Assembly (NCBI GenBank): GCA_016720855.1
Contig: JADKJU010000003.1
Location: 248,001-312,000 of the forward strand
From: Betaproteobacteria bacterium
GTDB taxonomy: Bacteria; Pseudomonadota; Gammaproteobacteria; Burkholderiales; Usitatibacteraceae
Direction of reading: 5' to 3'
DNA: 64,000 nucleotides
Part shown: piece by piece, positions 16,730 to 24,286 of the stretch
Position numbering within the stretch: position 1 is the first letter of the stretch
Layout: each line of letters starts with the position of its first letter
The notes under the pieces: model-generated
Seen by the model: only the letters and a program-made list of their open reading frames with translations
Databases searched by the model: none
Told to the model about the DNA's origin: nothing
Program-made: the position numbers and the translations under genes

Positions 16730-19167
16730 GGGGCTTTCTCCTGGGTCGGTTGCCGGGACAGGTCGGTCGGGAAGTCGTCCACCATGATCACCTCGCGCTT
16801 CAACCGGTCGCTGCGCACGAGGTGCTCGAACTCCGCCAGCGTGATGATGCCGTTCTTCACCGCGGCGTCGCGCCGCTCGTTGGCCGTGCGCTGCGGGAGC
16901 TTGCCTTCCTTCTGCGCGGCGCGGATCTTCGCCTCGATGGGATCGGCCTTGATGACCGCTTCCATGGCGAATTCCAGCCGCCCGAGGATGTCGTCTTCCT
17001 TCCTCGGCAGGTAGATGCCGCCCGTGAGGCGATCGCGCGCCGCGCCCGGCTCGATGAGGATTCTCGCCACGCGGGAGACCCACTTGTCGTGCGGTGCGGT
17101 GAGCGTGAGCCCCTTCGGGAAAGCGAGGCGGCGAAGCACCCACGCGATCGGCCGGTTCGGGAAGTTCGCGAGCACGCCGTCCATGGCCACCTGGAGCTTG
17201 AACGAGCTGTCGTACATGGCCCAGGTGAGCAGCGGCAGGTCCTCCTTGGGGCAGCCGTCGTCATGGAAGCGCTTCACGGTGGCCGACATCATGTAGAGGT
17301 GGGAAAGGATGTCGCCCAGCCGCGCCGAGAGCATCTCCTTCCTCTTGAGGCTGCCGCCGATCACGAACATGGACATGTCCGCGAGCAGCGCGAAAGCGGA
17401 CGAGAAGCGCGTGAGGATCTGCAGGTAGCGCCGCGTCTCGGGCGCGCCGGGCACCGGGATGCCCTTGCCGCCCGTCAGGCCGAGCCACAGCGCACGGGCC
17501 GCGTTCGAAACGGTGAACGACACATGCCCCCAGAACGCGTGGTCGAAGGCCGGGAGGTCGTTGGCCCCCGCGGCGCGCATTTCCTTCAGCACCCACGGAT
17601 GACAGCGGATGGCCCCCTGCCCGAAGATGATGAGGGAACGCGTGAGGATGTTGGCGCCCTCCACCGTGATGGCGATCGGTACCGTCTGGTAGGCGCGGCC
17701 GAGGTAGTTGCCGGGGCCCATGCAGATGCCCTTGCCGCCGTGCACGTCCATCGCGTCGTTGATGACCGAGCGCATGCGTTCGGTCATGTGGAACTTGCAG
17801 ATGGCGGATACGACGCTGGGCTTCTCGCCCATGTCGAGAGCGGTCATGGTCATGCGGCGCATGCCGTCCATGAGGTAGGTCGTGCCGCCGATTCGCGCGA
17901 GCGGCTCCTCGATGCCTTCGAACCGACCGATCGGCGTCTTGAACTGCGAGCGGATGCGCGCGTACGCGCCCGTGGCGCGCGTGCTGATCTTTCCGGCGGC
18001 CATCGACATGGACGGCAGCGAGATCGAGCGTCCCGCGGCCAGGCACTCCATGAGCATCTTCCAGCCGGTCCCGACCTGGGCCTTGCCGCCGATCACCCAG
18101 TCGAGCGGGATGAAGACGTCCTTGCCCGTCGTGGGCCCGTTCATGAACGCGCACCCCAGAGGATTGTGGCGGCGCCCCGTGTCCACGCCGTTGTGCGAGG
18201 TGGGGATCAATGCAAGCGTGATGCCGATGTCCTCCTTGCCTCCCAGGAGCTTTTCCGGGTCGTAGAGCTTGAAGGCCAGACCCAGCAGCGTCGCCACCGG
18301 CGCGAGCGTGATGTAGCGCTTCTCCCAGGTGAGGCGGATGCCCAGGGTTTCCTTGCCCTCGTGCATTGCCTTGCACACGATGCCGAAGTCCGGGATCGAG
18401 GCGGCGTCGGATCCGGCCTCCGGGCTCGTGAGCGCGAAGCAGGGTATCTCCTGCCCCTTCGCGAGCCGCGGCAGGTAGTAGTTCTTCTGCTGCTCGGTGC
18501 CGTAGTGGATCAGCAGTTCGGCCGGCCCGAGGGAATTGGGCACCATCACCGTCACCGCCGCGGCGCCGCTGCGCGTCGAGATCTTGGTGACGATTTCCGA
18601 GTGCGCGAATGCGGAGAAGCCGAGCCCGCCGAAGGACTTCGGAACGATGATTCCGAAGAATCCCTTGTCGGCAATGAACTTCCACGTTTCCGGCGTGAGG
18701 TCCATGCGCTCGTGGTTGATATCCCACTCGTCGAGCATGGCGCAGAGTTCCTCGACGGGACCGTCCATGAACGCCTGTTCCTCGGCGGTCAGCTTCGCGA
18801 CCGGGTAGGCGAGCATCTTCTTCCAGTCGGGCTTGCCGGAGAACAGGTCGGCGTCCCACCAGACGCTGCCGGCGTTCAGCGCCTCCTCCTCCGTCTGCGA
18901 CATCTGCGGCAGCACGCTCTTGAACAGCCCGAGGAGCGGGCTCGTCACGACCGACCGGCGTATCGGCTTCGCCACCGAAAGGATCGCGAACAGGGCGACC
19001 GCGATCCACGCGGCCCAGACCAGGACGACGGGGGCAGCCGTGAGCCAGGCAAGGCAAGCGGCACCGGCGACCAGCGCCACCGACCACACGAGGGCATTGG
19101 CCTCGTGATAGGCGAGCGCCCAGATGATGGCGATCACCGCCAGGACCGACAGGATGATGGGCAACAT
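16705..19167 (-). CDS. fadE: Acyl-CoA dehydrogenase FadE
   Basis: About 820 aa, the length of enterobacterial FadE. There are two N-terminal hydrophobic stretches (residues 1-65), then the acyl-CoA dehydrogenase core (FGIIVPKSFGGLGFSAFAHSE, CFALTSPEAGSDAAS). A long C-terminal DUF1974 region follows, with LPRKEDDILGRLEFAMEAV. It introduces the trans-2 double bond into acyl-CoA, the first beta-oxidation step, and is probably tied to the inner membrane. Of two nearby ATGs, the one at 19167 has AAGGAG at 7-8 bp; the one at 19173 is too close. It is the first gene of the run fadE-fadI-fadJ on the minus strand. Confidence 0.94.
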   Translation of the reverse strand: MLPIILSVLAVIAIIWALAYHEANALVWSVALVAGAACLAWLTAAPVVLVWAAWIAVALFAILSVAKPIRRSVVTSPLLGLFKSVLPQMSQTEEEALNAGSVWWDADLFSGKPDWKKMLAYPVAKLTAEEQAFMDGPVEELCAMLDEWDINHERMDLTPETWKFIADKGFFGIIVPKSFGGLGFSAFAHSEIVTKISTRSGAAAVTVMVPNSLGPAELLIHYGTEQQKNYYLPRLAKGQEIPCFALTSPEAGSDAASIPDFGIVCKAMHEGKETLGIRLTWEKRYITLAPVATLLGLAFKLYDPEKLLGGKEDIGITLALIPTSHNGVDTGRRHNPLGCAFMNGPTTGKDVFIPLDWVIGGKAQVGTGWKMLMECLAAGRSISLPSMSMAAGKISTRATGAYARIRSQFKTPIGRFEGIEEPLARIGGTTYLMDGMRRMTMTALDMGEKPSVVSAICKFHMTERMRSVINDAMDVHGGKGICMGPGNYLGRAYQTVPIAITVEGANILTRSLIIFGQGAIRCHPWVLKEMRAAGANDLPAFDHAFWGHVSFTVSNAARALWLGLTGGKGIPVPGAPETRRYLQILTRFSSAFALLADMSMFVIGGSLKRKEMLSARLGDILSHLYMMSATVKRFHDDGCPKEDLPLLTWAMYDSSFKLQVAMDGVLANFPNRPIAWVLRRLAFPKGLTLTAPHDKWVSRVARILIEPGAARDRLTGGIYLPRKEDDILGRLEFAMEAVIKADPIEAKIRAAQKEGKLPQRTANERRDAAVKNGIITLAEFEHLVRSDRLKREVIMVDDFPTDLSRQPTQEKAPWPRAVSM

Positions 19168-19245
19168 GGTCATTCTCCTTCCCGAAAAAACCCTCCCGCG
19201 AAGCGGTCGGGCGTGGTTTGCCTTCGCCCCGGACCGGGGTCGACT

Positions 19246-19959
19246 CTAGTCGCCCGAGGCCAGCTCGAGCTTCTTCGCATCTCCAAGCGGCGCCTTGAGG
19301 CCGGCCGCCAGGAACGGCGCCAGGCGCTGCAGCAGCAATTCGTCGTTGTCTTCCTCGTGCGTGAGCACCTGCATCATGAGCTTGAGGGAATCGGTGCCCG
19401 CCAGCGTGTAGGAAAGGGCGCCCATGACGAAGTGCAGGCGCCAGGTGAGTTCCTGGCGCGTGAGGTGCGGCAGCGCCTTCAGGAACGCATCCTTGAAGCG
19501 CGCGATCATCTCGGCGTACTGCGCCGAAAGGAAATTGCGGATGAAGGGGGCGGGGTCGGCATACGCGCGGCCCAGCACGCGCAGGAAGTTCTTGCCTCCG
19601 CGTTTCTCGTCGCGAGCAAGCCTGAGGGCGGGGATGAGCATCGCCGAAAGGATCTTTTCGCACGTCAGCGGCCGGTTGCCGGCCTCGCGACCATAGCGCT
19701 CGAGGAGGTCGATGCGCTCCTGGTTCATCGGGTCCAGCCGGCGGGTGAGCACGGCCTGGAAGAGCTCTTCCTTGGTGCCGAAGTGGTAGTTCACCGCCGC
19801 GAGGTTCACGCCGGCCGCCGTGGTGAGCTGCCTCAGGCTCGTCGCCTCGAAGCCGTGCTCCGTGAAAAGCGATTCCGCCGCGTCCAGGATGCGGGATTTG
19901 GTGTCCTGCGACAGGGCATCCATCGCAGGCGTTCGGCGGGCGGGGCGGGGCGAAGGCAT
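19246..19959 (-). CDS. TetR-family regulator, PsrA/FadP-like
   Basis: 237 aa from an ATG at 19959 with CGGGAG upstream. A start at 20037 would put the operator inside the coding region and is rejected. The N-terminal helix-turn-helix is canonical TetR: RILDAAESLFTEHGFEATSLRQL, then AAGVNLAAVNYHFGTKEELF. The C-terminal ligand domain is all-helical. Location at the head of the beta-oxidation block, and an identical palindrome by its own gene and by the thioesterase, suggest an autoregulated repressor released by acyl-CoA, like PsrA of Pseudomonas. Ligand and orthology are inferred. Confidence 0.88.
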   Translation of the reverse strand: MPSPRPARRTPAMDALSQDTKSRILDAAESLFTEHGFEATSLRQLTTAAGVNLAAVNYHFGTKEELFQAVLTRRLDPMNQERIDLLERYGREAGNRPLTCEKILSAMLIPALRLARDEKRGGKNFLRVLGRAYADPAPFIRNFLSAQYAEMIARFKDAFLKALPHLTRQELTWRLHFVMGALSYTLAGTDSLKLMMQVLTHEEDNDELLLQRLAPFLAAGLKAPLGDAKKLELASGD

Positions 19960-20014
19960 CGGGTAAGGCTCCCGGTAACGGGGAATGCGCATCCGGACCG
20001 TGTCAAACGCACGA

Positions 20015-20032
20015 TTCAAACGCTCGTTTGAA
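20015..20032. promoter_or_regulatory. TetR-type operator between the regulator and the protease-like gene
   Basis: TTCAAACGCTCGTTTGAA is a perfect 8-bp inverted repeat around CT. Its inner 16 bp are the reverse complement of the site at 10559-10574. An extra half-site TCAAACG lies at 20003-20009. The position, 56 bp upstream of the TetR start and 75 bp upstream of the divergent gene at 20107, allows control of both. Confidence 0.78.
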
Positions 20033-20106
20033 ACCATCCTAGGGCCGCGGTCGAACCCTTGTCAAATGCCGCCACGCCCCGCCATCGGCTACACTCCCGC
20101 CGCACC

Positions 20107-20901
20107 ATGAACCGACCCTTCGCCCTTGCCACCGCGCTAGCCGCTGTCATCGTCGCCTTTCCCGTTGGCGCGATCCTCATCCGACCCGACCGGGACGACG
20201 AGGAATACCGGGAACTGGCCACCCGCTACCCATCAGCGCTTGCCCTGTCCGCCTCGGGAGGCGCCGGTGTGCTCATCGCGCCGCGCTGGGTCCTCACGAC
20301 CGCGCGCCAGGCGAAGGCGCTGGACGGAAAGAATCCCTCGCTGCGAATCGGCAGTCGCGACCACGCGATCCAGGAGATCTTCGTTCACCCCGACTGGAAA
20401 CCCGGAGCCGAGGCCGACGTCGCGCTCCTCTACCTGCGCGAATCGGTCCAGGACATCGAGCCCACGCCGATCTACCGGGACAGCGACGAGGACGGACGGA
20501 CGGCCCGCATCGTGGGATTCGGGGAGACCGGCCGCATCGGCACGAAGCCTGCCGCCCCCGCCGACCGCCGTGCCCGCGCGGCCGTCAACACCGTCGATCG
20601 CGTGGCGCCCCGCACGCTGGGCCTTCGCATCAAGCCGCCGGAAGACGCGTCCGACCTGCAGGGTGCGGCCGCGCCGGGGGATGGCGGTGCGCCTGCCTTT
20701 TTCGAGATCGACGGGCGCATCCTCGTGGGCGGCCTTTACTGCGCGACCGAGGACACGAACGGCGACGGCATCTTCGGCAACATCGGCGACAGTGAACGCT
20801 ATACACGCGTATCCGCGTTCGCCGAATGGATCCAGGTCACGGCAGGCAAGGCGGCGGCCGACGAGGCCGCGGCGGCCGTCGGCGACACCGAACGCCGCTA
20901 G
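20107..20901 (+). CDS. Trypsin-fold (S1) protein with degenerate active site
   Basis: 264 aa with an N-terminal hydrophobic signal or anchor (ATALAAVIVAFPVGAIL). The chymotrypsin fold is recognisable. SGGAGVLIAPRWVLTTARQ corresponds to the WVLTAAHC segment, ADVALLYL to the Asp strand, and AAPGDGGAPAFFEIDGRILVGG to the GDSGGP nucleophile loop. The catalytic His is replaced (ARQ instead of AHC) and the catalytic Ser is Gly (GDGGAP), so a triad cannot form. It is therefore probably a non-catalytic pseudoprotease, perhaps a binding protein in the envelope. It is divergent from the TetR gene and may share its operator. A D-rich loop (TEDTNGDGIFGNIGD) resembles a calcium site. Confidence 0.78.
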   Translation: MNRPFALATALAAVIVAFPVGAILIRPDRDDEEYRELATRYPSALALSASGGAGVLIAPRWVLTTARQAKALDGKNPSLRIGSRDHAIQEIFVHPDWKPGAEADVALLYLRESVQDIEPTPIYRDSDEDGRTARIVGFGETGRIGTKPAAPADRRARAAVNTVDRVAPRTLGLRIKPPEDASDLQGAAAPGDGGAPAFFEIDGRILVGGLYCATEDTNGDGIFGNIGDSERYTRVSAFAEWIQVTAGKAAADEAAAAVGDTERR

Positions 20902-20905
20902 TCGG

Positions 20906-22186
20906 TCAGGCGCGCGAGAGCGCCTGGTCTAGGTCCCAGAGGATATCGTCGAGCGTTTCCAGGCCGATCGACAGGCGCACCATGTCCGGCGGGACGCCCG
21001 CCTTCACCTGGTCGGCTTCGGAGAGCTGGCGGTGCGTGGTCGAGGCGGGGTGGATCACGAGCGACTTCGCGTCCCCGATGTTGGCAAGGTGGCTCACGAA
21101 CTGCAGCCCCTCGATGAATTTCACGCCCGCCGCGAACCCTCCGCGGATCCCGAAGGAGAGCAGCGCTCCGGCGCCCTTGGGCATGTAGCGACTGGTGAGC
21201 GCGTGGTACCTGTTGTCGGGAAGGCCGGGATAGTTCACCCACGCGACTTTCGGGTGCCCTTGCAGGAAGTTCGCGACCCCCATCGTGTTGGCGCAGTGCC
21301 GGTCCATGCGAACCGGGAGCGTCTCCAGCCCCTGCAGCAGCAGCCAGGCGTTGAAGGGTGCGATGGCGGGGCCGAAGACACGCAGGATCTCCATGCGCGC
21401 CTTCATCGTGTAGCCGAAGTCGCCGAAGGTCTCGTAGAAGCGCACGCCGTGGTAGCCGGCCGAGGGTTCCGTCATCGACGGGAACCGTCCGTTATCCCAG
21501 GGGAACTTCCCGCTCTCCACCACCACGCCGCCCATCGTCGTGCCGTGTCCGCCGATGAACTTGGTGGCCGAGTGCACGACGATATCCGCCCCGTGCTTCA
21601 GGGGCTGGCAGAGGTAGGGCGAGGCCGCGGTATTGTCCACGACGAACGGCACCCCGGCCTCGCGCGCAATGGCGCCCACCGCGGCGATGTCCACCATGTT
21701 GATGGCGGGGTTCCCCAGCGTCTCGGAGAAGATGGCCTTCGTGTTCGGACGGATCGCGCGGCGGAAGTTCTCCGGGTCGTCGGGATCGACCAGGGTCGCC
21801 TCGATGCCGAGCTTCGGGAAATTGACCACGAACATCGTGTACGTGCCGCCGTAGAGTTTCGAGGACGACACGATGTGGTCGCCCGCCTGGCAGATGTTGA
21901 GAAGCGCCACGATCCCGGCGGCCTGGCCCGAGGCGGTGGCCACCGCTGCGCGCCCGTCCTCCAGGGCCGCCATGCGCTCCTCGAACATCGCGGTCGTGGG
22001 GTTCGACAGGCGCGTATAGACGTTGCCGAACGTCTGCAGGTTGAACAGGCTCGCCGCGTGGTCGGCGCTGTCGAAGACGAAGGACGTCGTCTGGTAGATG
22101 GGCGCCGCGCGCGCCCCCGTCTGCGCGTCGGGGATCTGGCCCGCGTGCAGCGCGAGCGTCTCGAAGCCGAACTCGCGATCCGCCAT
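20906..22186 (-). CDS. metY: O-acetylhomoserine sulfhydrylase (PLP)
   Basis: 426 aa, the usual MetY length. The start ETLALHAGQIPDAQTGARA and YQTTSFVFDS are typical of the Cys/Met metabolism PLP family. The PLP lysine lies in SATKFIGGHGT and the phosphate-binding region in ATASGQAAGI. It makes homocysteine from O-acetylhomoserine and sulfide, or cysteine from O-acetylserine in some members. It is convergent with the pseudoprotease gene and lies 3 bp from the paraslipin stop on the same strand. MetY is preferred over MetZ or MetB because of the long C-terminal half with GLPDNRYH and the GFAAGVKFIEGL motif. Confidence 0.93.
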   Translation of the reverse strand: MADREFGFETLALHAGQIPDAQTGARAAPIYQTTSFVFDSADHAASLFNLQTFGNVYTRLSNPTTAMFEERMAALEDGRAAVATASGQAAGIVALLNICQAGDHIVSSSKLYGGTYTMFVVNFPKLGIEATLVDPDDPENFRRAIRPNTKAIFSETLGNPAINMVDIAAVGAIAREAGVPFVVDNTAASPYLCQPLKHGADIVVHSATKFIGGHGTTMGGVVVESGKFPWDNGRFPSMTEPSAGYHGVRFYETFGDFGYTMKARMEILRVFGPAIAPFNAWLLLQGLETLPVRMDRHCANTMGVANFLQGHPKVAWVNYPGLPDNRYHALTSRYMPKGAGALLSFGIRGGFAAGVKFIEGLQFVSHLANIGDAKSLVIHPASTTHRQLSEADQVKAGVPPDMVRLSIGLETLDDILWDLDQALSRA

Positions 22187-22189
22187 CGG

Positions 22190-23185
22190 CTACTTCGGCG
22201 CGTCCGAGGACTTCTTCGTCCTGTCGAGCACCGTCATCGCGGTCGAGACAAAGGTGGAAATGTCGGTGAGGTTCGCAGGCACGATCAGCGTGTTGCCGGT
22301 CTTCGCGAGGCCCGCGAAGGCCTCGACGTACTTCTCCGCGACCTTGAGGTTCGCGGCCAGCATACCGCCCTCGGCATTGATGGCGACCGCCACCTGGCGC
22401 ACCGCGTTCGCCGTCGCTTCCGCCACGGTCGTGAGCGCGAGTGCCTCGCCCTGCGCCTTGTTGATGGCGGCCGTCCTGTCGCCCTCGGACTGCAGCACCT
22501 TCGCCTGCTTGGCGCCGTCGGCGATGTTGATCTCCTGCTGGCGCTGGCCTTCGCTCTTGGCGATAAGGGCGCGCTTCTCGCGCTCGGCCGTGATCTGCGC
22601 CTGCATCGAGCGCAGGATCGCTTCCGGCGGCGTGAGGGTCTTTACCTCGTAGCGCAGCACCTTGATCCCCCAGGTGCGCCCCGCCTCGTCCAGCACGGAG
22701 ACGACCATGTGGTTGATCTCGCTGCGGCTCTCGAAGGTCTTGTCGAGCTCCATCTTGCCCACTTCGCTGCGCAGCGCCGTCTGCGCGAGCTGCGAGATCG
22801 CGAGCACGTAGTCCGAGGAGCCATAGGAGGCGAGCTTCGGGTCCGAGACCTGGTAGTAGATGATTCCGTCCACCGCGAGCTGCGTGTTGTCCTTGGTGAT
22901 GCAGACCTGCTCGGGAATGTCCAGCGGCACCTCCTTGAGCGAGTGCCGGTAGGCCACGCGGTCGATGAAAGGCACGATCACATTGAGGCCGGGAGGCAGC
23001 ACCGCGTGAAACTTGCCCAGGCGCTCGATCACCCAGGCCTGCTGCTGGGGCACGACACGGATGCCCTCGACGATGAGCACCACGATCATCGCGACCAGGA
23101 AGGTGGCGACGGTGATGCCGACGCTTTGCGTGAGGAATGCGGCGGCGATCGCGACGATGGCGGCGACGAGTACCTTCCAGAACAT
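22190..23185 (-). CDS. Paraslipin (SPFH/Band 7 membrane protein)
   Basis: 331 aa from an ATG at 23185 with CTGGGAG upstream. An N-terminal membrane segment (residues 1-40) leads into the Band 7 domain (VVPQQQAWVIERLGKFHAVLPPGLN, EVPLDIPEQVCITKDN) and a coiled-coil EAKSEGQRQQ-like stretch with repeated Ala/Glu heptads. Stomatin-like proteins form oligomers at the inner membrane and work with NfeD proteins and membrane proteases. The nfeD-type gene lies immediately upstream (27-bp gap), the classic pair. The C-terminal stretch ANLTDISTFVSTAMTVLD resembles bacterial paraslipins (QmcA/YbbK). Confidence 0.92.
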   Translation of the reverse strand: MFWKVLVAAIVAIAAAFLTQSVGITVATFLVAMIVVLIVEGIRVVPQQQAWVIERLGKFHAVLPPGLNVIVPFIDRVAYRHSLKEVPLDIPEQVCITKDNTQLAVDGIIYYQVSDPKLASYGSSDYVLAISQLAQTALRSEVGKMELDKTFESRSEINHMVVSVLDEAGRTWGIKVLRYEVKTLTPPEAILRSMQAQITAEREKRALIAKSEGQRQQEINIADGAKQAKVLQSEGDRTAAINKAQGEALALTTVAEATANAVRQVAVAINAEGGMLAANLKVAEKYVEAFAGLAKTGNTLIVPANLTDISTFVSTAMTVLDRTKKSSDAPK

Positions 23186-23211
23186 GGTGGTCTCCCAGGT
23201 TTTCGGTTCGT

Positions 23212-23646
23212 TCACTTCGGAGGCGGTGCGGTGCCCACGAGGAGCGTGCTGCCGTCCTGCCCGTTGATGATGAGCGTTTCGCCCGGTTCGACGTTCGCTT
23301 CCGATGCGACCCGTGCGTCCCACGTCGTGCCACGGTACTTCACCCGGGCCGTCCTCGAACCCGCATCGACCCACGACTCCAGGACCACCGGCTGGCCGAA
23401 GTCGAGAAAGTTGTCGTTCACGCTACCCGGCCGGTGCGCGCGGTGCCAGCGGTTCACGAGCCACGTACCCACCAGCGCCACTGCGCACGCGCCGATCGCC
23501 TGCGTGAGGAAGGCCCCGCCCGCCCAGGCGACCGCGGCACCCGCGAAGGCGCCCACGCCGATCACCAGCAGGTGGAAGGTCCCGGTCAGGAGCTCGATTG
23601 TCACCAGCGCGAAGGCGGCGATGATCCAGACGAGATAGGGTTCCAT
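23212..23646 (-). CDS. NfeD-like membrane protein
   Basis: 144 aa from an ATG at 23646 with CCGAGGAAG upstream; an in-frame TTG five codons earlier is less likely. Two to three transmembrane segments in the first half (VWIIAAFALVTIELLTG, LLVIGVGAFAGAAVAW, IGACAVALVGTWLV) are followed by a small soluble beta-barrel (OB-fold) domain, DFGQPVVLESWVDAGSRTARVKYRG. This is the short NfeD type that accompanies stomatin-like proteins. It probably forms an operon with the paraslipin gene downstream. Confidence 0.9.
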   Translation of the reverse strand: MEPYLVWIIAAFALVTIELLTGTFHLLVIGVGAFAGAAVAWAGGAFLTQAIGACAVALVGTWLVNRWHRAHRPGSVNDNFLDFGQPVVLESWVDAGSRTARVKYRGTTWDARVASEANVEPGETLIINGQDGSTLLVGTAPPPK

Positions 23647-23717
23647 GGCTTCCTCGGTCAAAGGGTCGGCAAGCGAAGGCCCATTCTACGGTTGGCGGGT
23701 GAACGCGGCGCGCAGAT

Positions 23718-24176
23718 TCAGGCAGGGCGCTTCGCGGAAATCACCTTCGTGTTGACGCCCGCCCAGCCCAGCCCGCCGAAAAGCCGTCCGTGCTCGATCT
23801 TGAGGCAGCGATCCTCCACGACCTCCAGGCCGGCGGCCTCGGCGCTCCGGCGGGCCGCTTCGCTCTTCACGCCGAGCTGCATCCAGAGCACCTTCGCGCC
23901 GATCGCAGCCGCCTCGACGGCCAGCGCGGGGATCTCCTCGCTTCGGCGAAAGCAGTCCACGATGTCGATCTTCTCCGGGATGTCGCGAAGCGACGGGTAG
24001 CATTTCTCGCCCAGGACGCTGTCATACAGCGGGTTCACGGGGATGACGCGGTATCCGTGTTCCTGCATATACTTCGCGGCGAAATAGCTGGGCCGGTACC
24101 AGTTGGCCGAGAGCCCGACCACCGCGATGGTGCGGTTGTCGCGCAGGATGCGGCGCAGTTTGGCGATGTCGTCCAT
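23718..24176 (-). CDS. CoA-binding protein (YccU family)
   Basis: 152 aa from an ATG at 24176. A Rossmann CoA-binding domain covers almost the whole protein: TIAVVGLSANWYRPSYFAAKYMQEHGYRVIPVNP, followed by GEKCYPSLRDIPEKIDIVDCFRRSEEIP and VLWMQLGVKSEAA. The family resembles the N-terminal domain of succinyl-CoA synthetase alpha and is conserved in bacteria, but its physiological role is unsettled. It lies alone between the NfeD pair and a kinase gene. No strong ribosome site is seen. Confidence 0.88.
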   Translation of the reverse strand: MDDIAKLRRILRDNRTIAVVGLSANWYRPSYFAAKYMQEHGYRVIPVNPLYDSVLGEKCYPSLRDIPEKIDIVDCFRRSEEIPALAVEAAAIGAKVLWMQLGVKSEAARRSAEAAGLEVVEDRCLKIEHGRLFGGLGWAGVNTKVISAKRPA

Positions 24177-24286
24177 GGAAGGGCGTGCAGTCTTGATTCC
24201 AGGCAATTCTACTCGCCTGCGAATCGAATCCCGGCTCCTCGCCGCAGTCGGCCGCTGCCCTGACCGACTGAAGGGCAACGTGCTGC

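Noticed and set aside
16750..20031. A 1093-residue plus-strand open frame opposite fadE and the TetR gene
   Set aside because: It spans two real minus-strand genes and their gap, and shows only shadow-type composition.
19960..20037. TetR start at 20037
   Set aside because: It would place the operator inside the coding region and lacks a ribosome site; 19959 has CGGGAG upstream.
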